A stretch of 64,000 nucleotides of DNA from an uncultured Mucilaginibacter sp. (GTDB taxonomy: Bacteria; Bacteroidota; Bacteroidia; Sphingobacteriales; Sphingobacteriaceae): NCBI GenBank assembly GCA_903864275.1, contig CAIPFE010000019.1:124001-188000 (forward strand). The letters are read 5' to 3'. Position numbers and translations under genes: made by a program. How positions within the stretch are numbered: position 1 is the stretch's first letter; each line of letters starts with the position of its first letter. The notes beneath the pieces were generated by a model. That model saw only the letters and a program-made list of their open reading frames with translations, was not told the DNA's origin and searched no databases. Shown here one piece after another: positions 8,069 through 16,480 of this stretch.

Positions 8069-9910
8069 ATGAGAAAACTTTTACTTGTTGCCCTTTGCGG
8101 CCTGGCATTGACATCAACGCTATCGGCCCAAATACCTGCCCTTGAGCGTGTGGAACCCATGTTTTGGTGGGTGGGTATGCATAATCCTAACCTGCAGCTG
8201 ATCGTTCACGGTGACCATATTGCCTCCCGTAAAGTGGAATTAAACTATCCCGGCGTAAAGCTGGTGGCTGTGCATAAAGTTGAAAACCCCAATTATTTAT
8301 TCCTTGATCTGCATATTTTATCAACCACAGCGCCGGGAACATTTCCGATAAAATTTATTAAAGCAGGTGAAAAGCCTTTGACTTATAGCTACGCGCTCAA
8401 GCAACGAGACCGTTCCCCCGGCCGTGCCCAGGGTGTAACTGATAAAGATCTGATCTACCTTATTATGCCCGACCGTTTTTCAAATGGAGATCCGTCAAAT
8501 GATTCATTCTCAAATATGCGCGAAACAGGGATCAACCGCGACTCGATGTTCTATCGTCATGGCGGGGATATTCAGGGCGTAATGAATCATTTGGATTACC
8601 TCAAAGACTTGGGTGTCACAGCAATATGGTTAACCCCTGCAATTGAAAATGATGAACCCCATGCGTCCTATCATGGTTATGCGGTTACCGATCATTATAA
8701 AATTGATGCCCGTTTTGGCACCAATGAATTGTATAAAAAGTTTGTTGAAAGATGCCATAGTATGGGATTGAAAGTGGTAATGGACCTGGTGCATAACCAT
8801 GCCGGTACCGAAGGTTATACGATCAGCGATATGCCCATGAAAAGTTGGGTGCACCAATGGCCAACCTATACCAAATCAAACTTTAGGTATGAGGCAGTTA
8901 TGGATCCACATGGTGCGGCAATGGACCGAAAATTAATGTTGGACGGATGGTTCGATCATCGCATGGCGGACATGAATGAGAATAATCCGTACTTGCAAAA
9001 CTTTTTAACGCAAAATCATATCTGGTGGACTGAATACGCTGGTATTGATGGCCTTCGCCTGGACACATATCCGTACAATGATCCCGGGTATATGGCTAGA
9101 TGGGCGGTGGATGTCAAGGCTGAATTTCCAAATTTGTCAATCTTTGGCGAAGTACTCACTTCGGTTCCCATTATCCAGGCCTACTTTACCCAGGGAAATA
9201 CCGTAAACCGGGGATTTGATACACATTTGCCCGGCGTAACCGATGGCGCTATTAAAGATGCTATCGCCGATGCACTAAATGACAAAAATGGAGGAGCAAA
9301 ACACTTATATGATCTGATAGCGCAGGACTTTTTGTACCAGGACGCTACCCGAAACACTATATTTTTAGACAATCATGATATGAGCCGGATTTTATCGGTT
9401 GTGGGCGAAAATATCAGCAAGTATAAATCGGCGATGGCAATGCTGCTTACCTTACGCGGCGTGCCGCAAATGTATTATGGCGATGAGATATTGATGAAAA
9501 ACCTCTCGAACCCCGATGGTCTGGTGCGTGAGGATTTCCCAGGTGGATGGGCCGGTGATAAAGTCAATAAATTTACGGCTTCGGGCCGGACTGATAAGGA
9601 AAACGATGCGTTTAATTATGTGCGCAAACTGGCAAACTACCGCAAAAATACCCCCGTACTGCAAACCGGTAAAATGATGCAGTATGTCCCTGAAAAGGAC
9701 ATCTACGTATATTTCAGGTACGATGATAAAAAAACAGTGATGGTTGTTTATAATAGCAACGATGATGAACAAACCACAGCAACAGGCCGTTATTTTGAAC
9801 GGATAAAAGGCACCAGGAAAGCAAAGGATGTGATTACGAATGAGACTATTGACCTATCGAAATTAACTATTCGAGGCAAATCAACATTGGTTTTGGAACT
9901 GGTTGATTAA
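8069..9910 (+). CDS. Secreted GH13 alpha-amylase family enzyme (neopullulanase/cyclomaltodextrinase-like)
   Basis: 613 residues: signal peptide (1-20, ending LSAQ), an N-terminal beta-sandwich (about 25-115, cyclomaltodextrinase-N-like), then the GH13 barrel. The catalytic residues are the nucleophile D332 in GLRLDTYPY, the acid/base E361 in IFGEVL, and the transition-state D434 in FLDNHDMSR; DLVHNHAG is conserved region I. A C-terminal beta domain follows. Enzymes of this layout (for example SusA-type neopullulanases) hydrolyse maltodextrins, cyclodextrins or pullulan in the periplasm. It opens the cluster whose later genes handle maltose in the cytoplasm, so it probably supplies maltose and short maltodextrins to the permease at 14985. 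Confidence 0.93.
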   Translation: MRKLLLVALCGLALTSTLSAQIPALERVEPMFWWVGMHNPNLQLIVHGDHIASRKVELNYPGVKLVAVHKVENPNYLFLDLHILSTTAPGTFPIKFIKAGEKPLTYSYALKQRDRSPGRAQGVTDKDLIYLIMPDRFSNGDPSNDSFSNMRETGINRDSMFYRHGGDIQGVMNHLDYLKDLGVTAIWLTPAIENDEPHASYHGYAVTDHYKIDARFGTNELYKKFVERCHSMGLKVVMDLVHNHAGTEGYTISDMPMKSWVHQWPTYTKSNFRYEAVMDPHGAAMDRKLMLDGWFDHRMADMNENNPYLQNFLTQNHIWWTEYAGIDGLRLDTYPYNDPGYMARWAVDVKAEFPNLSIFGEVLTSVPIIQAYFTQGNTVNRGFDTHLPGVTDGAIKDAIADALNDKNGGAKHLYDLIAQDFLYQDATRNTIFLDNHDMSRILSVVGENISKYKSAMAMLLTLRGVPQMYYGDEILMKNLSNPDGLVREDFPGGWAGDKVNKFTASGRTDKENDAFNYVRKLANYRKNTPVLQTGKMMQYVPEKDIYVYFRYDDKKTVMVVYNSNDDEQTTATGRYFERIKGTRKAKDVITNETIDLSKLTIRGKSTLVLELVD

Positions 9911-10078
9911 CAATGGTCAACCAGTTGTTTCTATGAGCCACCCTAAATAATAGATTTACAATTTATTAATCAAGGCTTTATTTTAGGAACATAAGAAGAA
10001 TTTTTTAGATGATTAATTGAGGAATTGGCAAAAATGACAGAAGACGGCTAATCCATAATCAACTATCCGCTAAATAAT

Positions 10079-10086
10079 TAAATTTG
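10079..10086 (+). promoter_or_regulatory. Putative -7 box (TAAATTTG) before beta-phosphoglucomutase
   Basis: TAAATTTG lies 13 bp upstream of the ATG at 10100. If used, the 5' leader would be very short. The -33 element is not evident. Confidence 0.35.
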
Positions 10087-10099
10087 CGCCACAAAAAAT

Positions 10100-10768
10100 A
10101 TGAGTAATATTAAAGCCTGCATTTTTGATCTTGACGGCGTAATTGTTGATACAGCGGTTTATCACTATAAAGCCTGGAAACGTCTGGCCAATGAATTAGG
10201 TTTTGATATTTCGGAAGAACAGAACGAAAAACTGAAGGGCGTGAGCCGGGTGCGCTCCCTTGAACTGATATTGCAATGGGGCGGCATTACTAAAACCAAA
10301 GCAGAGCAGGAAGAACTCGCGACTAAGAAAAACGGGTGGTATGTTGAAATGATCAGTCATATGACGCCTGCGGAGATTTTACCCGGCGCAAAAGAGTTTT
10401 TGGAAACATGCAGGGTGGCCGGCTTAAAAACGGCTTTAGGTTCGGCCAGCAAAAACTCGATGACTATTCTGGAGAAAATTAACCTGGCATACCTGTTCGA
10501 TGCGGTAATTGATGGTAACCACGTAAGTAAACCCAAACCCGACCCTGAAGTATTTTTAAAAGGCGCTGAAGCGTTAAATGTTATACCAGCCGATTGCGTG
10601 GTATTTGAAGATGCCATAGCGGGCATTGAAGCAGCCATAAACGGCGGGATGAAAGCGGTAGGCATAGGCTCGCCAAAAGTGCTTACGGAGGCAAACCTGG
10701 TGGTTAGCGGGTTAAATGAAATGAGTTTGGAAAAGTTAGAAGGGTTGGCCTCACCTCAACGATATTAA
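10100..10768 (+). CDS. pgmB: Beta-phosphoglucomutase (HAD superfamily)
   Basis: 222 residues, the usual length. The HAD motif I is FDLDGVIVDT with D10 as phosphoryl acceptor and D12 as acid/base; motif II is GSAS near residue 115, motif III Lys is in SKPKPDPEVF, and motif IV is FEDAIAGIEAA. The sequence HYKAWKRLA matches the cap-domain substrate-recognition region of beta-PGM. The enzyme converts beta-glucose 1-phosphate to glucose 6-phosphate in the cytosol. It lies 18 bp upstream of the GH65 phosphorylase, whose product is its substrate; this pairing fixes the assignment. Confidence 0.95.
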   Translation: MSNIKACIFDLDGVIVDTAVYHYKAWKRLANELGFDISEEQNEKLKGVSRVRSLELILQWGGITKTKAEQEELATKKNGWYVEMISHMTPAEILPGAKEFLETCRVAGLKTALGSASKNSMTILEKINLAYLFDAVIDGNHVSKPKPDPEVFLKGAEALNVIPADCVVFEDAIAGIEAAINGGMKAVGIGSPKVLTEANLVVSGLNEMSLEKLEGLASPQRY

Positions 10769-10786
10769 AGAATTATTAGAATACGA

Positions 10787-13129
10787 ATGAAGGAATACAT
10801 TGAAGTTGATGAGTGGAAAATAATAGAAGAAGGCTTTGACCCGCACCGGAATAAAGTATCCGAAAGTATATTCAGCCTGGGTAATGGCCGTATGGGGCAG
10901 CGGGCAAACTTTGAGGAAGCTTACAGCGGAGAAACCCTGCAGGGCAATTATGTTGCAGGTGTATATTATCCCGATAAAACACGCGTAGGATGGTGGAAAA
11001 ACGGTTATCCCGAATATTTTGCAAAAGTGCTGAATGCCGCCAATTGGATAGCGATTGATATAGTGATCGATAGCGAGCGGCTTGATTTGGCGAGATGTGA
11101 AGTAAGCAGTTTCAGGCGCGAGTTGAATATGAAGGAAGGCTATCTTAAAAGAAATTTTATAGCCAAAACAAAAAATGGCAAGGAGGTTGAGGTTGAGGCC
11201 GTCCGTCTTTGCAGTATGACCGATGATGAGGCGGGAGCAATAAAATACACCATTTTGCCAATAAATTTTAGTGGCACACTAATAATTACCCCCTTTATAG
11301 ATGGCGATGTGGTCAACCAGGACTCAAACTATGACGAAAAATTTTGGGATGAAGTAGAAAAGGAAACCTGGGCCAACGGCGGCTATGTGCAATCGCGCAC
11401 AAAAAAAACCGGTTTCGAAGTGGCCACAGGCATGCAATTCGGCATTTTGCAGGACGGGCGCCCTGTGAATGTTAAGACGCAGGCCTTCGAAAAAGAAAAA
11501 TATATCGCCATAAAGGTAGAATTGAAGGCAAACAAGGGGCAAAGCACCACCATCATAAAATATGCGGCAAATCTCTCTTCGCAAAATCATCCGGCCAATA
11601 AACTTGGTGATAAATTAAAATCAACTTTATCGCGCATTAGCGAAAAAGGCTTTGAAAACATGCTGGCCGAGCAAGCTGCCGCCTGGGCCAAAAAATGGGA
11701 ACGTAATGATATAATAATAGAGGGCGATGCCGCCGCCCAGCAGGGTATCCGTTTTAATATTTTCCAGCTTAACCAAACTTATACGGGCGAAGACGACCGA
11801 TTGAATATTGGCCCGAAAGGCTTTACCGGCGAGAAATATGGGGGATCGACTTATTGGGATACCGAAGCTTACTGTGTGCCATTCTATTTGTCGACCGCCG
11901 ATCAAAAGGTAACGCGCAACCTGCTATTATACCGTTATAAGCAATTAGGCAAAGCCATTGATAATGCCAAATTACTTGGTTTTACAGATGGTGCGGCCCT
12001 ATTTCCCATGGTTACCATGGATGGCACCGAATGCCATAACGAATGGGAGATCACTTTTGAAGAGATCCATCGTAACGGGGCTATTGCTTATGCTATATCT
12101 AATTATGTGCGCTATACAGGCGATGAAGAATACCTGGCCGATTATGGTTTAGAAGTGTTGATAGCCATTTCGCGTTTCTGGGCGCAGCGGGTTAACTGGT
12201 CAAACGAAAAACAGCAATATGTAATGCTCGGCGTAACCGGCCCAAATGAATACGAAAACAATGTAAATAATAACTGGTACACAAGCAAAATAGCTACCTG
12301 GTGTATGCAATATACAATTGATGCCATTGAAAAAGTAAAAGCCGCCAACCCGGAAAAATATGCCGCCCTGATAAGCAAAATACATTTTAATGAAGCTGAA
12401 GAAACTGCAAAATTTAAGGAAATCTTAGAGAAAATGTATTTTCCATATAACCACGAACTACAGGTGTTTTTACAGCAGGACGGTTACATGGACAAAGACC
12501 AAATACTGGTTAAGGATCTGCCGGCGAGCGAGCGCCCTATCAATCAGAAATGGAGCTGGGACAGGATATTACGTTCATGCTACATAAAACAGGCTGATGT
12601 TTTGCAGGGCTTGTATTTTTTCGAAGATCAGTATGATGTAGAAACCATCCGGCGCAATTTTGATTTTTATGAGCCGCGCACGGTGCACGAATCGTCACTA
12701 TCCCCATGCGTACATTCGATATTAGCCGCCAGATTGGGTGATGAAGCGCGGGCTTATGAATTTTACCTGCGAACCTCGCGTCTCGATCTTGATAATTACA
12801 ATAATGATACCGGGGATGGTTGTCATATCACCTCGATGGCGGGTACCTGGATGTCTGTTATTGAGGGCTTTGGCGGTATGCGGGTTCGTGACGGCAAATT
12901 ATCATTTGATCCTTTTCTGCCGGAAAAATGGCAATCGTTTTCATTCAATATCGGGTTCAGGGGAACTTTAATGAAAGTTAAAGTCACTCCGGATGCAGTG
13001 AGGGTAAAGCACTTATCAGGCGCCGATTTAACACTGCTGATCATGGCACGTGAGCTTGACCTGAAAGCCGGCACGATAGTAGGTGTTAATGACGCCCCCG
13101 GGTTCCCGGCTAATTTTAAGATAGGATAG
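10787..13129 (+). CDS. GH65 family phosphorylase (maltose phosphorylase)
   Basis: 780 residues, full length for GH65. There is an N-terminal beta-sandwich (about 1-270), a linker, an (alpha/alpha)6 barrel carrying the HNEWEITFEEIHRNGAIAYA segment (about 415-440) with the general-acid Glu, and a small C-terminal beta domain. No signal peptide, so cytosolic. GH65 phosphorylases use phosphate to split alpha-glucobioses; the combination with beta-PGM and maltodextrin enzymes points to maltose giving glucose and beta-glucose 1-phosphate. Kojibiose, trehalose or nigerose phosphorylase activity cannot be excluded from sequence alone. The next gene begins 1 bp after the stop. Confidence 0.92.
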   Translation: MKEYIEVDEWKIIEEGFDPHRNKVSESIFSLGNGRMGQRANFEEAYSGETLQGNYVAGVYYPDKTRVGWWKNGYPEYFAKVLNAANWIAIDIVIDSERLDLARCEVSSFRRELNMKEGYLKRNFIAKTKNGKEVEVEAVRLCSMTDDEAGAIKYTILPINFSGTLIITPFIDGDVVNQDSNYDEKFWDEVEKETWANGGYVQSRTKKTGFEVATGMQFGILQDGRPVNVKTQAFEKEKYIAIKVELKANKGQSTTIIKYAANLSSQNHPANKLGDKLKSTLSRISEKGFENMLAEQAAAWAKKWERNDIIIEGDAAAQQGIRFNIFQLNQTYTGEDDRLNIGPKGFTGEKYGGSTYWDTEAYCVPFYLSTADQKVTRNLLLYRYKQLGKAIDNAKLLGFTDGAALFPMVTMDGTECHNEWEITFEEIHRNGAIAYAISNYVRYTGDEEYLADYGLEVLIAISRFWAQRVNWSNEKQQYVMLGVTGPNEYENNVNNNWYTSKIATWCMQYTIDAIEKVKAANPEKYAALISKIHFNEAEETAKFKEILEKMYFPYNHELQVFLQQDGYMDKDQILVKDLPASERPINQKWSWDRILRSCYIKQADVLQGLYFFEDQYDVETIRRNFDFYEPRTVHESSLSPCVHSILAARLGDEARAYEFYLRTSRLDLDNYNNDTGDGCHITSMAGTWMSVIEGFGGMRVRDGKLSFDPFLPEKWQSFSFNIGFRGTLMKVKVTPDAVRVKHLSGADLTLLIMARELDLKAGTIVGVNDAPGFPANFKIG

Positions 13130-13130
13130 T

Positions 13131-14849
13131 ATGGGGCAACTTTCAGATCACAAACTAATCATCTACCAGTTACTGCCCCGTTTATTTGGCAATACCAAAA
13201 CTTTAAACAAAACTTACGGCTCCATTGAGGAAAACGGCGTTGGTAAGTTTAACGACATCAGCGACAAAGCCCTGCAGGAAATAAAAAAAATGGGCTTCAC
13301 ACATGTTTGGTATACGGGTGTAATTGAACATGCAACCATGACCGATTATTCTGCATTCGGTATAAAGCCCGATGACCCTGATATTGTAAAGGGCCGTGCC
13401 GGGTCGCCTTACGCTATAAAAGATTATTACGACATCGACCCCGATCTTGCCATTGATGTAAAAAATCGCATGGGAGAATATGAAGCCCTGATAAGCCGCA
13501 CCCATGCCAACGGCCTTAAGGTGATTATGGACTTTGTACCTAACCACGTGGCGCGCACTTACGCATCGGATGTTAAACCGGAAGGTATACGTGATTTTGG
13601 CCAGGATGATGACGTATCTAAATCGTTCGATCCTAAAAATGACTTTTATTATATTCCGGGGCAGGCATTTGTAGTTCCTGCCGGGTATAATCCCGGTGGT
13701 GATGATTTTAAAAGTCCGCTGAAAGATGGCCGTTTTGATGAAAATCCAGCAAAAGCTACCGGGAACGATGTATTCAGTGCTACTCCGTTAATAGATGACT
13801 GGTTCGAGACCATGAAGTTGAATTATGGGGTTGATTATCAAAATAACCGTTCGCAATATTTTGATCCTGTTCCCCCTTTGTGGAATAAGATGCATGACAT
13901 CCTGAATTATTGGAGCGCTAAAGGCATAGATGCTTTCCGCTGCGACATGGTCGAAATGGTACCTTTTGAGTTTTGGGGATGGATCATATCTAAAATGAAA
14001 GCAGAACATCCCGGACTCATCTTTATCGGCGAAGCTTACGACAGAAAACTCTACAATAAGTATATCACCACAGGTAATTTTGATTATTTATACGATAAGG
14101 TGGGTTTGTACGATGCAATAAAAAGCCTTACCTGCGACGAGCCTGGCGCCAGCACCTGGGAAATAAACCGTGTTTGGAACCAGGACACCAACGGAATTGA
14201 CCGGCACATGCTCCGTTTTATGGAAAACCATGATGAACAGCGCATTGCCTCCCCATATTTTGCCGGCAACCCCTGGCTGGCTGTGCCGGGGATGATTGTT
14301 AGCGCAACCTTATCAACCGGCCCGGTGATGGTTTACTTTGGGCAGGAAGTTGGTGAACCTGCATTGGGCCCGGCAGGTTTTGGCCCCGACGAAGGCCGTA
14401 GCACCATTTTTGACTACCATGGCATACCGGAGCATCAAAAATGGATGAATAATGGCTTGTTTGATGGCGACCAATTATCGGATAGCCAAAAAAACCTGCG
14501 CAATTTTTATAGGACCCTTTTAAATGCCGTGCACAATAATGAAGCATTACGTGCCGGCAATTTTTGGGAGCTGATGCTGGCCAATGAGTATCAGGCCGGC
14601 TTTGATCAGTATTTATATATCTTCCTTCGTTATACCGATAAACAACGTATCTTAGTGATAACCAATTTTAACCGCAGCGAACGCAGCATAAAAATTAAAC
14701 TGCCGGCTGATTTGTTGCAGCAATTGAATTTAAGCGGGAAAAAGGAGTTTACTGACCTGTTAAGCGGGAATAAATATTGCACAGATAATATTGAAGCAGG
14801 GCTGCAAATTACGCTCCCGGCGTCCGATGGTATGCTGCTTGAATTTTAA
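13131..14849 (+). CDS. Cytosolic GH13 alpha-amylase family enzyme
   Basis: 572 residues without a signal peptide. GH13 regions: MDFVPNHVAR (region I), the nucleophile in GIDAFRCDMVEM (about D271), the acid/base in FIGEAYD (about E300), and FMENHDEQR (about D365). Long insertions precede region II. The C-terminal beta domain ends MLLEF. It lies 1 bp after the maltose phosphorylase gene, so translation is probably coupled. It is likely an intracellular maltodextrin-hydrolysing or transglycosylating enzyme; the sequence does not show the WYKDAVIYE-like opening of trehalose synthase, so I do not call it TreS. The stop codon forms part of a palindromic repeat. Confidence 0.88.
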   Translation: MGQLSDHKLIIYQLLPRLFGNTKTLNKTYGSIEENGVGKFNDISDKALQEIKKMGFTHVWYTGVIEHATMTDYSAFGIKPDDPDIVKGRAGSPYAIKDYYDIDPDLAIDVKNRMGEYEALISRTHANGLKVIMDFVPNHVARTYASDVKPEGIRDFGQDDDVSKSFDPKNDFYYIPGQAFVVPAGYNPGGDDFKSPLKDGRFDENPAKATGNDVFSATPLIDDWFETMKLNYGVDYQNNRSQYFDPVPPLWNKMHDILNYWSAKGIDAFRCDMVEMVPFEFWGWIISKMKAEHPGLIFIGEAYDRKLYNKYITTGNFDYLYDKVGLYDAIKSLTCDEPGASTWEINRVWNQDTNGIDRHMLRFMENHDEQRIASPYFAGNPWLAVPGMIVSATLSTGPVMVYFGQEVGEPALGPAGFGPDEGRSTIFDYHGIPEHQKWMNNGLFDGDQLSDSQKNLRNFYRTLLNAVHNNEALRAGNFWELMLANEYQAGFDQYLYIFLRYTDKQRILVITNFNRSERSIKIKLPADLLQQLNLSGKKEFTDLLSGNKYCTDNIEAGLQITLPASDGMLLEF

Positions 14850-14933
14850 CCGGGATTCAGGGGATTTTACGGATTTTTAGGATGATGGTTTAAAAAAAAT
14901 CCCATAGATCCATAAAATCTGCTATCCCGGTTA
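14847..14933. repeat. Long imperfect palindrome after the GH13 stop codon
   Basis: The left arm (14847-14872, beginning TAACCGGGAT and including the GATTTTACGG word) pairs with the right arm (14908-14933, ATAAAATCT to ATCCCGGTTA). The stop codon TAA is part of the left arm. The structure could act as a terminator or mRNA-stabilising stem. Confidence 0.65.
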
Positions 14934-14943
14934 AGACAAAAAA

Positions 14944-14978
14944 TGACCAATGACCAATGACTAATGACCAATGACTAA
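14944..14978 (+). repeat. Five tandem heptamers (TGACYAA) just upstream of the MFS start
   Basis: TGACCAA, TGACCAA, TGACTAA, TGACCAA, TGACTAA run head to tail and end 6 bp before the ATG at 14985. This occupies the ribosome-binding region of the transporter gene. Confidence 0.85.
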
Positions 14979-14984
14979 ATAATT

Positions 14985-16361
14985 ATGGTAAAACGCGGCA
15001 TCCTACAAAAACCAAAAATGAGTTTTTGGCAGATATGGAATATGAGCTTTGGGTTTCTCGGTATCCAGTTTGGCTTTGCATTGCAAACAGGCTATGCAAG
15101 CAGTATCCTATTAAAGTTTGGCGCCAAAGTCGACAACTTATCCTGGTTTTGGCTGGCAGCGCCGCTTACCGGGATGATAATCCAGCCAATTATTGGTCAT
15201 TATAGCGATCGTACATGGAATAGGCTCGGCCGCAGGAGGCCCTATTTTTTAACTGGTGCACTTTTGTCTGGTCTGGCGCTCTGCTTTTTACCTAATTCCT
15301 CGGGGTTAGCATTTCTTATTCCCCCAATTATTGTTGGCGCTGGTATGCTTATGCTTATGGACGCATCCTTCAATGTCGCTATGGAACCATTCAGAGCTTT
15401 AGTGGCAGATAATTTACCTGACAGCCAGCATAATATAGGATTCTCGCTTCAAACGTGCCTGATAGGTGTGGGTGCTATTATGGGATCATTCTTACCTTCT
15501 GTTTTAGCCGAGTTTCATATTTCAGACGTTGCGCCAAAAGGTATCGTGCCTAATAATCTTTTATATTCCTTTTATGCAGGGGGGATAGTTTTGATTGGTT
15601 GTATTTTATGGACAGTAATAAAAACAAAGGAATATCCCCCGGAAGAGTACGCGAAATTTCATGAACCTGATCCGGTAACAGCAAAGAAAAGCGGCATTTC
15701 TGAATTTTTGCAGGATCTTTCAGATATGCCGAAAACCATGAAACAATTAGGAGTAGTTCAGTTTTTTTCGTGGTTTGCGCTCTTTTCAATGTGGGTTTTT
15801 ACCACCTCGGCAATTGCAGCCCATGTATATCATCTGCCGGCTAGCGATACTTCATCAAAAGCATATTCTGACGCCAGCGATTGGGTAGGTAAAATGTTTG
15901 GGGTATATAATGCCGTTTCTGCCGTTTATGCTTTATCACTTCCGTGGATAGTTAAAAAATTCAACCGTAAAAAGACCCATGCTTTTTCTCTAACAATGGG
16001 TGGTTTAGGTTTAATTTCCATATTTTTCATCCAAAATCATTACCTGCTGTTTTTGCCGATGATTGGCATTGGCCTGGCATGGGGTAGTATTTTAGCAATG
16101 CCCTATGCTATATTATCAAGTTCGATACCGGCAAAAAAAATTGGGGTTTATATGGGCTTATTTAACTTTTTTATCACATTCCCTCAAATTGTTAATAGTC
16201 TTATTGGGAGTTTAATAATAAAGTATTTCTTTAATAGTCAGGCAATTTACGGTTTGGTTATGGCGGGGGTATTGATGTTTTTGGCGGCTTTTTCTGTTTT
16301 ATTTGTTGAGGATGGCAAGAAAATCCAAATAATAGAAACACCGCTGATTCAGGCGCCTTGA
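14985..16361 (+). CDS. MFS sugar permease, probably for maltose/maltodextrin
   Basis: 458 residues with about 12 membrane segments. It opens with WQIWNMSFGFLGIQFGFALQ and has the MFS/SLC45-type loop SDRTWNRLGRRRPY between helices 2 and 3 (about residues 72-85), a form of the MFS A motif seen in sugar:proton symporters such as sucrose/maltose carriers. No signal peptide. It lies between the phosphorylase block and the GH31 gene, so maltose or short maltodextrin uptake across the inner membrane is the simplest role; this is inferred from context. The start could also be the internal ATG at 15018, but the upstream one keeps normal length. A heptamer repeat array sits directly before the start. 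Confidence 0.85.
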   Translation: MVKRGILQKPKMSFWQIWNMSFGFLGIQFGFALQTGYASSILLKFGAKVDNLSWFWLAAPLTGMIIQPIIGHYSDRTWNRLGRRRPYFLTGALLSGLALCFLPNSSGLAFLIPPIIVGAGMLMLMDASFNVAMEPFRALVADNLPDSQHNIGFSLQTCLIGVGAIMGSFLPSVLAEFHISDVAPKGIVPNNLLYSFYAGGIVLIGCILWTVIKTKEYPPEEYAKFHEPDPVTAKKSGISEFLQDLSDMPKTMKQLGVVQFFSWFALFSMWVFTTSAIAAHVYHLPASDTSSKAYSDASDWVGKMFGVYNAVSAVYALSLPWIVKKFNRKKTHAFSLTMGGLGLISIFFIQNHYLLFLPMIGIGLAWGSILAMPYAILSSSIPAKKIGVYMGLFNFFITFPQIVNSLIGSLIIKYFFNSQAIYGLVMAGVLMFLAAFSVLFVEDGKKIQIIETPLIQAP

Positions 16362-16480
16362 ATTTAAATTGTAAAATAAACAGTTTTAAACTGCATATTT
16401 ATGGTTTTTAATAAACCTGAATATTGTATATTGCGTTAAAGATACACAATGATGTATTTGAATTTGATTTATAATTTTTA

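Noticed and set aside
8630..8857. Antisense open frames inside GH13, GH65, GH31 and PUL genes
   Set aside because: They lie opposite strongly conserved catalytic regions and have no recognisable protein features or plausible start contexts.
13131..14849. Reading this GH13 enzyme as trehalose synthase, which would complete a TreS-Mak-GlgE route
   Set aside because: The N-terminus and region II/III wording do not match the TreS pattern, and it is coupled to maltose phosphorylase rather than to maltokinase; a general alpha-amylase-family call is safer.
14944..14978. CRISPR-like array
   Set aside because: The units are contiguous 7-mers without spacers; no CRISPR array or cas gene was seen anywhere in the window.
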